A DNA stretch of 45,422 nucleotides from Acinetobacter sp. ANC 4178. GTDB taxonomy: Bacteria; Pseudomonadota; Gammaproteobacteria; Pseudomonadales; Moraxellaceae. The DNA lies in the NCBI RefSeq assembly GCF_004331175.1, contig NZ_SJOD01000010.1, forward strand, positions 1 to 45,422, read 5' to 3'. This document shows positions 26,366-39,421 of the stretch, piece after piece (the first letter of the stretch is position 1; the number at the start of each line of letters is the position of its first letter). Both the position numbers and the translations under genes were made by a program. The notes beneath the pieces were generated by a model. The model had not been told where the DNA came from. It worked only from the letters and a program-made list of their open reading frames with translations, and searched no databases.

Positions 26366-28120
26366 TTATGCAGCGTCTGACGAGCTACGTGCTTTAGCGA
26401 CTGATTTATTAATAAACCATTGCTGTGTAATCGTAATCGTATTGTTTACAATCCAGTACAGCACTAGACCTGCTGGGAAGAACAACATGAATACCGTGAA
26501 CATAATTGGCATAATACGGAACACTTTCGCCTGCATTGGATCAGCAGGTTGCGGGTTCAACATTTGCTGAATGAACATGGTCGCACCCATCAATAATGGC
26601 AGGATAAACCACGGATCCATTGCTGATAAGTCTTGAATCCAGAGCATCCAAGGCGCATGGCGCAACTCCACACTTTCCATTAGTACCCAATACAAAGCCA
26701 AGAAGATCGGCATTTGCAGTAATAACGGTAAACAGCCTGAAAGTGGGTTGACTTGCTCACGCTTGTACAATGCCATCATTTCTTGAGAAAAGCGCATACG
26801 GTCTTCACCGAATTCTTCTTTCATTCGCTGCATTTCTGGTGCAATTACACGCATTTTCGCCATTGAGCGATAGCTCTTAGACGACAATGGCCACAGAATG
26901 AGTTTTACCAATACGGTCAGTAAAATGATTGACCAGCCCCAGTTCCCCACCAAGTTATGGAAGAATTGTAAGCCTAGGAACAATAATTTTGCGATTGGCC
27001 ATAACCAACCATAATCAACGGTCTGATTTAAACCTACAGCCAAGTCTTTCAATTCAGATTGAACTTTAGGACCTGAATAGAACGTCGCATCGACTTCCGC
27101 TACTGTACCAGCAGGTACATTGATGGTTGGCGAAGTAAAACTGAGGATGTTCATGTCATCACTCGATTTACGCGACTCTAATTTAGCGCTATAAGCTTGA
27201 CCATTGGCCTGAGTCAACTTCAACTCGCCTGGAATCCAAGCGCTAACGAAGTAATGCTGAACCATCGCAATCCAGCCGCCTTTTGCTTCAACATTTAACT
27301 TTTCGTCGTTAAAGTTGGCAAACTTAAGCTTGTTGTAATGTTCTTCAGGCGTACCCCAAGCACCACCCAAGAAGGTACCCAAGGTGAAAATTCCCTGATC
27401 CGATTTACCAGGATCTTCCGAATTATCACGTTTGAGCTGACCAAACATCTGGCCTTGCCAGTTTTGACCACTGCGGTTGACCACTTTGTGATTCACCACA
27501 ACTGGATATTCGCCTTGAGTGAAGGTGAAAGTTTTAATAATTTCTACGCCGTCAGCCGTTTTAAAGACCATTGGAACAGAAAGTACTTGAACTGACTTGC
27601 CGTCTTTATCTTTCGCTGCTTTTGCATCAGCTAAAGTATATGTAGATTTCTCAATTTCATAGACAGGACGACCATTACGACCACTGTCAGGTCCATTCAG
27701 ACCAATTAAACCAGATTGTGCAACATACGTACGTTTGGCATCGCTTTCCAGCATAACAAACGGTTCATCGCTATCTTTGTTTTTATCATGATTGAGTAAT
27801 TCAACACGAACAATATCGCCACCTTTAGGATTAATCCAAAGATGATAAAGGTCAGTTTGAACTGAAATAAGCTGTTGACTTGCTGCCGCAGTCGATTCTG
27901 TAGTTTGTTGCGCAGTACTATTTGCTTGTGGCACATCAGGAGCAGCCGTAGCGGTCTGTCCATTTGGCAAGTCGGCAGACACTTCATGTGAAACTACTGC
28001 AGCAGTTTGCGGCTGCTGTTGTACTTCATGATGACCATAGTCCTTTTGCCATGCCAAAATAAGCAAATATGCGACGACAAACATGGCTCCTAGAATTGCA
28101 ATCCTGGCCCATTGTTGCAT
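26366..28120 (-). CDS. yidC: Membrane protein insertase YidC
   Basis: Inserts proteins into the inner membrane alone or with SecYEG. The 584-residue product has an N-terminal membrane anchor (about 6-24), a Gln/Ala-rich linker, a large periplasmic beta domain (about 80-350) and five C-terminal helices with the conserved SSKSYRSMAKMRVIAPEMQRMKE cytoplasmic loop and NPLSGCLPLLLQMPIFLALYWVL. A Ser/Ala tail ends it. It follows yidD by five bases on the same strand, in the conserved rpmH-rnpA-yidD-yidC order. Confidence 0.97.
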   Translation of the reverse strand: MQQWARIAILGAMFVVAYLLILAWQKDYGHHEVQQQPQTAAVVSHEVSADLPNGQTATAAPDVPQANSTAQQTTESTAAASQQLISVQTDLYHLWINPKGGDIVRVELLNHDKNKDSDEPFVMLESDAKRTYVAQSGLIGLNGPDSGRNGRPVYEIEKSTYTLADAKAAKDKDGKSVQVLSVPMVFKTADGVEIIKTFTFTQGEYPVVVNHKVVNRSGQNWQGQMFGQLKRDNSEDPGKSDQGIFTLGTFLGGAWGTPEEHYNKLKFANFNDEKLNVEAKGGWIAMVQHYFVSAWIPGELKLTQANGQAYSAKLESRKSSDDMNILSFTSPTINVPAGTVAEVDATFYSGPKVQSELKDLAVGLNQTVDYGWLWPIAKLLFLGLQFFHNLVGNWGWSIILLTVLVKLILWPLSSKSYRSMAKMRVIAPEMQRMKEEFGEDRMRFSQEMMALYKREQVNPLSGCLPLLLQMPIFLALYWVLMESVELRHAPWMLWIQDLSAMDPWFILPLLMGATMFIQQMLNPQPADPMQAKVFRIMPIMFTVFMLFFPAGLVLYWIVNNTITITQQWFINKSVAKARSSSDAA

Positions 28121-28125
28121 ATCTA

Positions 28126-28446
28126 TTACCCCAAAAAGTTAGAGTGATTTTGATTCCATAAACATCCACGAAAGGGTACAGCAACGAGATGCTTTTGAGA
28201 ATCGATTTGCTGAAATGAAATAAAACGAATTGCTTTTGCAGGAACAGGATCATAACCCGAGCCGCCCCATGGATGACATCGACAAATACGATTTGCAGCC
28301 AACCAAACACCCCGTACAGCTCCATGCGTATGGATTGCTTCCAATGAATATTGAGAACATGTAGGTAGATAACGACAACGTGGCCCTAACAGAGGACTAA
28401 TTGCGATCTGATAGAATCGAATAAACCAATGCAGCACACGTACCAT
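28126..28446 (-). CDS. yidD: Membrane protein insertion efficiency factor YidD
   Basis: A 106-residue small protein of the YidD (alpha-haemolysin-like) family, associated with the inner membrane and thought to help YidC. It shows the family block [30 protein letters not shown] (about 9-38) with the two conserved Cys, and [12 protein letters not shown]. The C-terminal about 25 residues ([16 protein letters not shown]...) are not conserved in the family. It lies 9 bases after rnpA and 5 before yidC. Confidence 0.94.
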   Translation of the reverse strand: MVRVLHWFIRFYQIAISPLLGPRCRYLPTCSQYSLEAIHTHGAVRGVWLAANRICRCHPWGGSGYDPVPAKAIRFISFQQIDSQKHLVAVPFRGCLWNQNHSNFLG

Positions 28447-28455
28447 TGGCCTTCT

Positions 28456-28845
28456 CTACTTCTGTGGGGAGGGAGCTATTTTTGAATGCTTTTTAGCAAT
28501 GCGTTGCAGCTTTTGCCAAGCAAATTGTAATTGCTGATGCAATTCTGAATTGGCAACTGTTTCTATACCAACTTTAGGCATAACAACAATATCCAAGGCA
28601 TCCAGTTGCATTTGATGCAGGCGAAAACTTTCGCGAGCAAGTCGTTTTACTCGATTTCTTTCATGCGCACGGCGCACTTTTTTCTTAGCAACAACAATAC
28701 CCAAACGACTGTTAGGCTGTTTGGAATGTGTTGCAAGAAACAAGAAATGGGGTTGGTGCACTTTAAAAAGCGCACCATCAAACACAACTTTATAATCGGC
28801 AGCACAGCGAAGACGCCGCTCTGCGCCGAAATCATAAAGTGTCAT
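28456..28845 (-). CDS. rnpA: Ribonuclease P protein component
   Basis: Protein subunit that helps the RNase P RNA cut 5' leaders from pre-tRNA. The 129-residue product has the RNR signature [15 protein letters not shown] block ([20 protein letters not shown], about 57-76), an N-terminal [17 protein letters not shown] and a basic tail. The ATG at 28845 fits the family; an upstream TTG would add three residues. It follows rpmH closely, as in nearly all bacteria. Confidence 0.95.
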   Translation of the reverse strand: MTLYDFGAERRLRCAADYKVVFDGALFKVHQPHFLFLATHSKQPNSRLGIVVAKKKVRRAHERNRVKRLARESFRLHQMQLDALDIVVMPKVGIETVANSELHQQLQFAWQKLQRIAKKHSKIAPSPQK

Positions 28846-28875
28846 AACACCCAAAGTCGTTTAAGCACTAACAAA

Positions 28876-29010
28876 TTAAACTGTTAGGCTGTGACGACCT
28901 TTTGCACGACGGCGAGCTAATACTTGACGACCAGCTTTAGTAGCCATACGAGCACGGAAACCATGAACGCGCTTACGCTTTAATTCAGATGGTTGGAATG
29001 TACGTTTCAT
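28876..29010 (-). CDS. rpmH: Large ribosomal subunit protein bL34
   Basis: A 44-residue, highly basic ribosomal protein beginning [19 protein letters not shown] and ending [12 protein letters not shown], a full match to the L34 pattern. The start at 29010 has the usual N-terminus; the open frame runs further upstream but that part is not L34. It heads the rpmH-rnpA-yidD-yidC operon and faces oriC. Confidence 0.98.
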
Positions 29011-29079
29011 ATCGAAACTCCAAAAATTGATCTTTCTATAAAGGTCCGCGATTTTAGTGTTCATTGCTTGAGCTGTCAA

Positions 29080-29659
29080 TCAAAAACACCAATTCGAACC
29101 AAATAAACTTGTAATCAATAAAACTTAATGACGAAAGCCTTAATCGGGTCTTTCCCTGATTAAAAAACTATTCACATCATAATAAGTTGTTAAATAATGA
29201 AAAATAAGTTATAAACAATATTATGCACAAATTTATCCACACCACTATAAACATTCAAAAGTTTAAATTTAAATTTATTTGCATGCCTAAGTTATCCACA
29301 GTAAAACCAAACCTTATAAATAAATTCAAATTTTAAAATTTAAATTTATTATTATTAAGGAGCGTTTTTTCTGTGGAAAACCCACTTTTCATATATAAAA
29401 ACAAGAGTTAACTCTGTGGATATCTATGTTTTTAAGATTTTAAAGAATTGTGGATAACTTGATGGGTTTTTTTATCCACAGGCTATGGATGTTTTTATCC
29501 ACACACGGTTTTGAATTTAAATTTAGATTGTTTATTTCTTTTTTGAGCAACTTTTGCAGAATTCTTCATGACAGATGTGGATAACTTGGTTAGAATGGCG
29601 ACCCGCTTTGGCGGACAGTGGTGTTTTTAAATTTAAAAATGGATGAATAGGGGTTTCAC
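29080..29659. other. oriC: Chromosomal replication origin, oriC
   Basis: The gene-free 580 bases between rpmH and dnaA hold six perfect DnaA boxes TTATCCACA: plus strand at 29233, 29292, 29472 and 29495, minus strand at 29449-29457 and 29576-29584. Near matches lie at 29221 (TTATGCACA), 29372-29380 and 29415-29423. AT-rich blocks at 29261-29280, 29318-29355 and 29390-29450 are candidates for the unwinding element. Three full TTTRAATTYAAA 12-mers (29262, 29510, 29626) match the array at 10.9-11.4 kb. The neighbouring genes are the classic origin neighbours. It also holds the dnaA promoter, so DnaA boxes next to dnaA probably give autoregulation. Confidence 0.95.
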
Positions 29660-31039
29660 ATGCTTTGGACAGACTGCTTAACTCGCTTGCGACAAGAGCT
29701 ATCTGGAAATGTTTTTACAATGTGGATTCGCCCTTTAGTTGCTGAAGAGTTAGAAGACACTTTGCGACTATATGCGCCTAATCCGTATTGGACGCGCTAT
29801 ATTCAAGAACATCATTTAGAATTGATTACCATTTTGGCAGAGCAATTGTCTGAAGGACGAGTGCGTCATGTGGAAATTATGGTAGATTCGCGCCCAGGTG
29901 CGATTTTATCTCCAAGTGAACAACCTGCCACAACAACGGCAGCCTTGGAAACTTCAACACCTGTACCAGCAGTAAAGCCAAAGAAAGAAAAAGATGATTC
30001 ATCGCTAAAAAACAAAAAGCGTTTGTTAAATCCCTTATTTACTTTTTCGCTATTTGTTGAAGGCCGTTCTAACCAAATGGCTGCTGAAACTTGCCGTAAA
30101 GTATTGACTCAATTGGGGGCGTCTCAGCATAACCCTTTGTTTTTATATGGTCCGACAGGTTTAGGTAAAACGCACTTAATGCAAGCGGTAGGGAATGCTT
30201 TATTACAAGCCAAGCCGAATGCACGTGTGATGTATATGACCGCTGAAAGCTTTGTTCAGGATTTTGTTAGCTCCTTACAACAAGGCAAAGTGGAAGAATT
30301 TAAGAAAAATTGTCGCTCTTTAGACTTACTTTTGGTGGACGATATTCACTTATTGGCGGGTAAAGAAGCCAGTTTGGTTGAGTTTTTCTATACCTTTAAC
30401 GCCTTATTAGATGAATCGAAGCAAATTATTTTAACTTCGGACCGTTATCCTAAAGAATTGACAGAACTCGATGCCCGTTTAGTTTCGCGTTTTTCTTGGG
30501 GATTGTCGGTTGGGGTAGAGCCGCCAGATATTGAAACGCGGATTGAGATTTTATTAAAGAAAGCGCAAAGTAGTGGTGTCGACTTACCGCGAAACTGTGC
30601 GTTATTTATTGCACAACAAGTGGTTGCCAATGTCCGTGAGTTAGAAGGTGCACTGAATAAAGTAGTCGCTATTTCACGGTTTAAAGGGACCTCAATTGAC
30701 CTTGATGTGGTCCGCGAGTCGCTTAAAGATGTTTTGGCAATTCGTGCTCGAACCATCAGTACGGAAAATATTCAACGTGTGGTAAGTGAATATTTCCGCA
30801 TTCCACTGAAAGAATTAATTGGACCTAAACGAACGCGTATTTATGCCCGCCCTCGTCAATTGGCGATGGGCTTGGCACGTGAACTGACAGGGGACAGTTT
30901 TCCTGAAATTGGGATGGCGTTTGGTGGTCGTGACCATAGTACGGTCATGCATGCATGTGAAAAAGTGCAAAGCTTAAGAGAGGATGATCCGATCTTTAAT
31001 GAGGATTACAAAAACTTGCAACGTCTGCTGCAAAGTTAA
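29660..31039 (+). CDS. dnaA: Chromosomal replication initiator protein DnaA
   Basis: AAA+ ATPase that binds the DnaA boxes of oriC and opens the origin. The 459-residue product has domain I (1-80, LWTDCLTRLRQELSGNVFTMWIRPL), a variable linker (about 90-125), the AAA+ domain with GPTGLGKTHLM (Walker A), LLLVDDIHLL (Walker B) and sensor motifs, and a C-terminal DNA-binding domain with the signature GGRDHSTVMHACEKV. The start follows AGGGG. First gene of dnaA-dnaN-recF-gyrB. Confidence 0.98.
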   Translation: MLWTDCLTRLRQELSGNVFTMWIRPLVAEELEDTLRLYAPNPYWTRYIQEHHLELITILAEQLSEGRVRHVEIMVDSRPGAILSPSEQPATTTAALETSTPVPAVKPKKEKDDSSLKNKKRLLNPLFTFSLFVEGRSNQMAAETCRKVLTQLGASQHNPLFLYGPTGLGKTHLMQAVGNALLQAKPNARVMYMTAESFVQDFVSSLQQGKVEEFKKNCRSLDLLLVDDIHLLAGKEASLVEFFYTFNALLDESKQIILTSDRYPKELTELDARLVSRFSWGLSVGVEPPDIETRIEILLKKAQSSGVDLPRNCALFIAQQVVANVRELEGALNKVVAISRFKGTSIDLDVVRESLKDVLAIRARTISTENIQRVVSEYFRIPLKELIGPKRTRIYARPRQLAMGLARELTGDSFPEIGMAFGGRDHSTVMHACEKVQSLREDDPIFNEDYKNLQRLLQS

Positions 31040-31150
31040 TCAATCTTGGTCAAATTCTATTCTTGCAATGCGGTATATTCTGCCGCATAGTACACTGCTA
31101 AAAAATTAATTAATTTATTTTTCATCTTCAGTTTTTTCGAGGAATGCATC

Positions 31151-32299
31151 GTGCGTTTAAAAATCGCCAAAGAAAGTTTACTTAATGTTCTTTCACATGT
31201 GGTAGGAGCCGTGGAGCGTCGCCACACCTTAAACATTTTATCGAATGTTAAAGTACAAGTGAGTCAAAATGCTTTGGCGATTACAGGTTCAGATTTAGAA
31301 GTTGAATTGGTTGCAAGTACCAATTTAATGGAAGGTGCTTGCTTACAAGCGGGTGAAACCACCGTTCCTGCACGTAAATTGATGGATATCTGTAAATCTT
31401 TACCGAGTTCTGCATTAATTGATATTCAAATTACCGAAGATCAGCGCTGTATCCTTAAATCGGGCAACAGTCGATTTGTATTGGGTACTTTGCCTGCCGA
31501 AGATTATCCATTGTTAAACACGGAAAACACGCAAGGTACACAAATTGCTGTGACCCAGCGTGAATTAAAGCGTTTATTTGAAAAAACGGCCTTTGCAATG
31601 GCAGTTCAGGATGTACGTTTTTATTTAACTGGTACTTTGTTGGAAATTGATGAAAATCAATTGCGTGCAGTTACTACCGATGGTCACCGTTTGGCATTAT
31701 GTGAAACCTTGGCATCTTCCAATACACAACAATTGATTCAAGCGATTGTACCGCGTAAAGCCGTCGGTGAATTACAGCGTTTACTCAGCATTGAAGATGA
31801 GCAATTGTCGTTATTGATTGGTCGTGAATTGTTGAATGTGACCATCAACACCCCAAGCCGTGATAAAGAGCAGGGAACCATTAAAGTGCGTTTTACCACG
31901 AAACTGATTGATGGAAAATTCCCTGATTATCGCCGTGTGATTCCACGTGGTGGCGATAAAAATGTATTGATTGCACATGATGTGTTTAAGCAGTCTTTAC
32001 AGCGCGTTTCTATTTTAAGTAATGAAAAACTGCGTGGCGTATTCTTGAATTTCAGTGCTGATACTTTGCAATTGCGTGCCAATAACCCTGAACAAGATGA
32101 AGCGATTGAAGATTTGGCAATCCAGTACAATGATGCACCATTAGAAATGTCCTTTAATGCGCAGTATTTACTTGATGTGTTGGGTGTTTTAGATGGTGAT
32201 GATGTTTCGATGACCATGAGTGAAGCCAATCAATCGGTGTTGGTACATGATCCGGCACATGCTGATCAAACCTATGTTGTCATGCCAATGCGTGTGTAA
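31151..32299 (+). CDS. dnaN: DNA polymerase III sliding clamp (beta subunit)
   Basis: Ring-shaped clamp that tethers replicative polymerase to DNA. The 382-residue product has three repeated clamp domains: [17 protein letters not shown] at the start, the second domain with [31 protein letters not shown], and the closing YVVMPMRV that forms part of the partner-binding pocket. The start is a GTG after a GAGGA site. It lies 111 bases after dnaA and 14 before recF. Confidence 0.98.
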   Translation: MRLKIAKESLLNVLSHVVGAVERRHTLNILSNVKVQVSQNALAITGSDLEVELVASTNLMEGACLQAGETTVPARKLMDICKSLPSSALIDIQITEDQRCILKSGNSRFVLGTLPAEDYPLLNTENTQGTQIAVTQRELKRLFEKTAFAMAVQDVRFYLTGTLLEIDENQLRAVTTDGHRLALCETLASSNTQQLIQAIVPRKAVGELQRLLSIEDEQLSLLIGRELLNVTINTPSRDKEQGTIKVRFTTKLIDGKFPDYRRVIPRGGDKNVLIAHDVFKQSLQRVSILSNEKLRGVFLNFSADTLQLRANNPEQDEAIEDLAIQYNDAPLEMSFNAQYLLDVLGVLDGDDVSMTMSEANQSVLVHDPAHADQTYVVMPMRV

Positions 32300-32313
32300 T
32301 CGCTAGATTTATT

Positions 32314-33396
32314 ATGCAGATTACGCGTTTAAACATCGAACGTGTTCGTAATTTAAAAACGGTTGCACTCTCTGAGTTGCAGCCGTTTAACGTCTTTTAT
32401 GGTGCGAATGGTTCGGGAAAAACCTCTATTTTGGAGGCGATTCATTTGCTGGCGACAGGTCGTTCCTTTCGGACTCATATTCCTAAACACTATATTTTGC
32501 ATGATGCCCAGAATGCCGTCGTTTTTGCCCAATCTTCCAGTGAAAAGATTGGTATGCAAAAGCATGTGAATGGCGAGCAGATCATGAAAGTGAATGGGGA
32601 TCATATTGCCACGCAAGGGCAGTTGGCAAAATTATTACCTTTACAGCATATTGATCCGCAAAGTACCGATATTATTGATCATGGTGCCAAACCAAGACGA
32701 CAGTTGCTCGACTGGCTGATGTTTCACGTGGAACCTGAGTTTTATCATGCTTGGCAGTTTTATTCACGTGCTTTAAAACAACGCAATAGCCTATTAAAAT
32801 CGCAGCGACATTTAAGCCTAGAAAGCTTGGAACCATGGAATAAAATGTTGGGTGAATATGGTGAGATTTTACATTCACAACGGGTTGCTATTGTGGAACA
32901 GTGGAATGTATTTTTTCAGCAAGATTTACAGCATCTACTGCCCAATTTAAGCATTGAGCTAGAATATGTCGCTGGCTTTCATACGGAACATGGATTGCTG
33001 CACGACCTGTGCAGTTACCACCAAAAAGATGTTGATCGAAGATATACTGAATATGGTCCACACCGTGCCGATTTACGCCTAAAAACCCCAATGGGGGAGG
33101 CGGATATTGTGTTATCACGTGGCCAAAAAAAGCTGTTGATTATGGCGCTAAAACTCTCACAGATTGCAATGCTACATGCCTGTAATAAGGAAACTGTGGT
33201 ATTATTAGATGATCTAACAGCAGAATTAGATTTAGCCGCACAACAACGTTTAATTGAGCGATTAAGCCAACTTGGTAGTCAAGTTTTTATTACCACTTTA
33301 GAGCATGAATCTGTGCAAAAACATTTACATGACTTGTCTATTTCCCACCAATTGTTCCACGTGGAAAATGGTCGAGTAGCATGTGTTGTGCAATGA
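32314..33396 (+). CDS. recF: DNA replication and repair protein RecF
   Basis: SMC-like ATPase that loads RecA at gaps together with RecO and RecR. The 360-residue product has Walker [17 protein letters not shown] (about 28-43), the signature [15 protein letters not shown] (about 265) and Walker [13 protein letters not shown] (about 294-305). It starts 14 bases after dnaN. Two parS-like sites lie inside the coding sequence (32720-32735 and 33353-33368), so those codons carry a second constraint. Confidence 0.97.
   Translation: MQITRLNIERVRNLKTVALSELQPFNVFYGANGSGKTSILEAIHLLATGRSFRTHIPKHYILHDAQNAVVFAQSSSEKIGMQKHVNGEQIMKVNGDHIATQGQLAKLLPLQHIDPQSTDIIDHGAKPRRQLLDWLMFHVEPEFYHAWQFYSRALKQRNSLLKSQRHLSLESLEPWNKMLGEYGEILHSQRVAIVEQWNVFFQQDLQHLLPNLSIELEYVAGFHTEHGLLHDLCSYHQKDVDRRYTEYGPHRADLRLKTPMGEADIVLSRGQKKLLIMALKLSQIAMLHACNKETVVLLDDLTAELDLAAQQRLIERLSQLGSQVFITTLEHESVQKHLHDLSISHQLFHVENGRVACVVQ
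32720..32735. promoter_or_regulatory. parS: parS-like ParB binding site inside recF
   Basis: TGTTTCACGTGGAACC matches TGTTYCACGTGRAACA at 15 of 16 positions and sits about 3 kb from oriC inside recF, encoding MFHVEP in frame. Confidence 0.85.
33353..33368. promoter_or_regulatory. parS: parS-like ParB binding site at the 3' end of recF
   Basis: TGTTCCACGTGGAAAA matches the parS consensus at 15 of 16 positions and encodes LFHVEN in frame near the end of recF, about 620 bases after the previous site. Confidence 0.83.
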
Positions 33397-33430
33397 TTTC
33401 CCATCTTTGGATAGACCGATTTTTCACTAG

Positions 33431-35908
<2,478 letters not shown>

Positions 35909-35922
35909 TCGCATGTCATCTT

Positions 35923-35951
35923 AAAAGAGCAGCCTACGGGCTGCTTTTTTA
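35923..35951 (+). terminator. Intrinsic terminator after gyrB
   Basis: AGCAGCC (35928-35934) and GGCTGCT (35939-35945) pair over a TACG loop, followed by a T-run, 20 bases after the gyrB stop. Confidence 0.9.
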
Positions 35952-36040
35952 TTGCATGGACTTTGTAGTTTTTTGGTGATGGTTATTAAACTGTCGTATT
36001 GTTCTGGCATGCTAACTAAAAATAACTGAGCGGAACGCAT

Positions 36041-36394
36041 ATGGATTTAAGTTTGGAACAATGTCGTGATCATTGGCTGAATGCTTTTTATACGGGACAA
36101 GTACAGGAGCTGATGGTATACGAGCATCCAGAATTTAAAGTGGTGTATGAAGCACAGGGCAAGGTTGAAAGTAATCTGAGTCGTTATGCATGTATTGAGC
36201 ATGCGGTTCAAAATGGTGTCTGGAAACCGCGTCATTTAGATATTCAAACTGAAATGTTTGAGTTTAACCCGACGCAAACTGAATGCCGAATTTTGTTGTA
36301 TTTGGCTCAGCCTGAACAGATGATTCAAGAAACATGGCATTATCAGTCTGATGCATGGCAAATTATGGAACTTCGTTTTGTAAACAAAAAATGA
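36041..36394 (+). CDS. NTF2/SnoaL-like protein of unknown function
   Basis: A 117-residue cytoplasmic protein. The N-terminal helix (CRDHWLNAFYTGQVQELMVYEHPEFKVVYEAQGKVES) and the later strands up to HYQSDAWQIMELRFV fit the cone-shaped NTF2-like fold used by SnoaL and DUF4440 proteins. No catalytic residues can be assigned. It has its own promoter region after the gyrB terminator and ends at a terminator shared with tyrS. Confidence 0.75.
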   Translation: MDLSLEQCRDHWLNAFYTGQVQELMVYEHPEFKVVYEAQGKVESNLSRYACIEHAVQNGVWKPRHLDIQTEMFEFNPTQTECRILLYLAQPEQMIQETWHYQSDAWQIMELRFVNKK

Positions 36395-36426
36395 TCGACT
36401 GGCTGACATCATTTAATTTTCCGCAT

Positions 36427-36456
36427 AAAAAAAGCAGGTCAAGTGACCTGCTTTTC
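36427..36456. terminator. Bidirectional terminator between the NTF2-like gene and tyrS
   Basis: AGCAGGTC (36433-36440) pairs with GACCTGCT (36445-36452) over an AAGT loop with A and T tracts on the two sides, between convergent genes. Confidence 0.88.
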
Positions 36457-36467
36457 ACTTTTGCGGA

Positions 36468-37703
<1,236 letters not shown>

Positions 37704-37763
37704 TTATTCAATTTGTGCGATATACTAACACTTTTTCAGCACATTGCAGGCTTTAGAATAATC

Positions 37764-38894
37764 ATGACAGCAATCTATATTGGGGTAATGACCGGCACCA
37801 GCATGGATGGGGTAGATATTGTGGCCGCTTCATTCGACCCATTGCAGTTGCATGCCACGCTCACTTTAGCGTTTGATCCAGATTTACGAAATGAACTGAT
37901 GGCACTGACTTTGCCAGATGATAATGAAATAGATCGTATGGGCAAGGCTGATGTGGCTTTGGCAAAAATGATTGGCGAAGGCATTAATACGCTGATTGAA
38001 CAGCATCAACTCGACCGTAGCCAAATTAAAGCCATTGGTTCGCATGGGCAGACCATTCGTCATCGTCCTGAACATGGTTTTACTTTGCAAATTGGCGATC
38101 CCAACATTATTACTGAAATCACTCAAATTCCTGTGGTCTCTGATTTCCGCCGTCGTGATATGGCGGCAGGTGGGCAGGGCGCACCCTTGGTACCAGCTTT
38201 TCATCAGGCATTATTTCAGCATGAAAGCATTCACCGAGTGATTCTAAATTTAGGAGGGATTGCTAATGTCAGCCTTTTACCTGCGGGTGCACCAGCGCTC
38301 GTTGCTGGTTTTGATACTGGCCCTGCCAATATTCTGATGGATGCATGGTGCCATCGTTATACCGGACAACCCTATGATGAAAATGGCAACTGGGCTGCCT
38401 ATGGTCAACCCATTCGCAGTTTATTAGAGCGTTTACAGGCACATGATTTTTTTGCCAAAGAGCCGCCTAAAAGTACGGGGCGTGAAGATTTTAATTTGGA
38501 TTGGTTGGATGATCAGATCATGGACTGGCGCAATGATGAGCTAGCTTATGATGAATTGGAAGATAGTCCTGAAAATGTCCAAGCGACCCTATTAAAGTTG
38601 ACCACACGTGCCATTAAGAAAGCTATTTATCGCTCAGGGATGGATACGGGCGAGGTCTATGTTTGTGGCGGTGGTGCTTATAACTCACAACTTTTAGAAC
38701 AATTACGCTGGCGTTTACGTAAGCACCAATGGACGGTTCAAAGTACCGCAGATTTAGGCTTAAGTCCGACTTGGGTGGAAGCTACAGCTTTTGCTTGGTT
38801 AGCGAAGCGCTTTGTTGAGCAGTTAAGTGGTAATTTACCTGCGGTAACTGGCGCTGACGGTTATCGTATTTTAGGTAATATGACGACAGTTTAA
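37764..38894 (+). CDS. anmK: Anhydro-N-acetylmuramic acid kinase
   Basis: Murein-recycling kinase that opens and phosphorylates anhydroMurNAc to MurNAc-6-phosphate. The 376-residue product has the N-terminal phosphate loop YIGVMTGTSMDGVDIV (4-19), the family blocks SHGQTIRHRP and NLGGIANVSLLP, DTGPANILMDAW, and the second ATP-site loop VYVCGGGAYNSQLLEQL. The ATG at 37764 gives the usual N-terminus; the frame is open 51 bases upstream. It is divergent from tyrS, the usual pairing in gamma-proteobacteria. Confidence 0.96.
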   Translation: MTAIYIGVMTGTSMDGVDIVAASFDPLQLHATLTLAFDPDLRNELMALTLPDDNEIDRMGKADVALAKMIGEGINTLIEQHQLDRSQIKAIGSHGQTIRHRPEHGFTLQIGDPNIITEITQIPVVSDFRRRDMAAGGQGAPLVPAFHQALFQHESIHRVILNLGGIANVSLLPAGAPALVAGFDTGPANILMDAWCHRYTGQPYDENGNWAAYGQPIRSLLERLQAHDFFAKEPPKSTGREDFNLDWLDDQIMDWRNDELAYDELEDSPENVQATLLKLTTRAIKKAIYRSGMDTGEVYVCGGGAYNSQLLEQLRWRLRKHQWTVQSTADLGLSPTWVEATAFAWLAKRFVEQLSGNLPAVTGADGYRILGNMTTV

Positions 38895-38913
38895 ATGTCG
38901 AGAAGATATCCGT

Positions 38914-38944
38914 AAAAAAACCTCCTGAATTGGGAGGTTTTTTT
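38914..38944. terminator. Bidirectional terminator between anmK and erpA
   Basis: CCTCC and GGAGG pair over a 7-base loop with seven A before and seven T after, between convergent genes. Confidence 0.88.
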
Positions 38945-38959
38945 ACATCTGTGATCAAC

Positions 38960-39295
38960 TTAAATTGAGAAAGATGATCCACAGCCACAGGTCGTGGTTG
39001 CATTTGGATTTTGCACAATAAAGCGTGAACCTTCGAGACCTTCAATATAATCAACCACAGAACCGATTAAATATTGGTAGCTAAGAGAGTCGACCAACAT
39101 TTTCACATCACCATTGATGAATTCGGCGTCATCTTCATTCATATTGTCGGCAAAGTTAAAGCCATAAGAAAAGCCTGAACAACCCCCGCCTGTTACATAG
39201 ACACGTAACATGAGATCTTGGTTGCCTTCACTATCGCGCAATTGGCGTACTTTATTTGCAGCACTGTCGGTCAACACAAGCGTTGGAGCTGTCAT
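38960..39295 (-). CDS. erpA: Iron-sulfur cluster insertion protein ErpA
   Basis: A-type carrier that delivers Fe-S clusters to target proteins. The 111-residue product has the three conserved Cys of the family: [11 protein letters not shown] near residue 40 and TTCGCGSSF near the C-terminus. The start at 39295 has an AGAGGAA site ahead and gives the standard length; the frame is open 51 bases further. It stands alone, convergent with anmK. Confidence 0.94.
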   Translation of the reverse strand: MTAPTLVLTDSAANKVRQLRDSEGNQDLMLRVYVTGGGCSGFSYGFNFADNMNEDDAEFINGDVKMLVDSLSYQYLIGSVVDYIEGLEGSRFIVQNPNATTTCGCGSSFSI

Positions 39296-39421
39296 GATGG
39301 ATTCCTCTGTTCGGTTCATGGGTCTTTTAAAAATGAAAAAGACCATATCTCTAGTATAGCATACTCAATATATGGTCAATATTTGAAGATTAAAAGTCAA
39401 ATCAGAGTAATTTTATCAAGA

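Noticed and set aside
28026..28325. 99-codon frame on the minus strand across yidD and yidC
   Set aside because: It overlaps yidD and the start of yidC in another frame; both of those genes have clear family motifs.
31940..31955. CACGTG core inside dnaN as a further parS site
   Set aside because: Only the core and three flanking bases match; the right half (GTGGC) does not fit the consensus, so it is most likely chance. The same holds for CACGTG at about 37390 and 33109.
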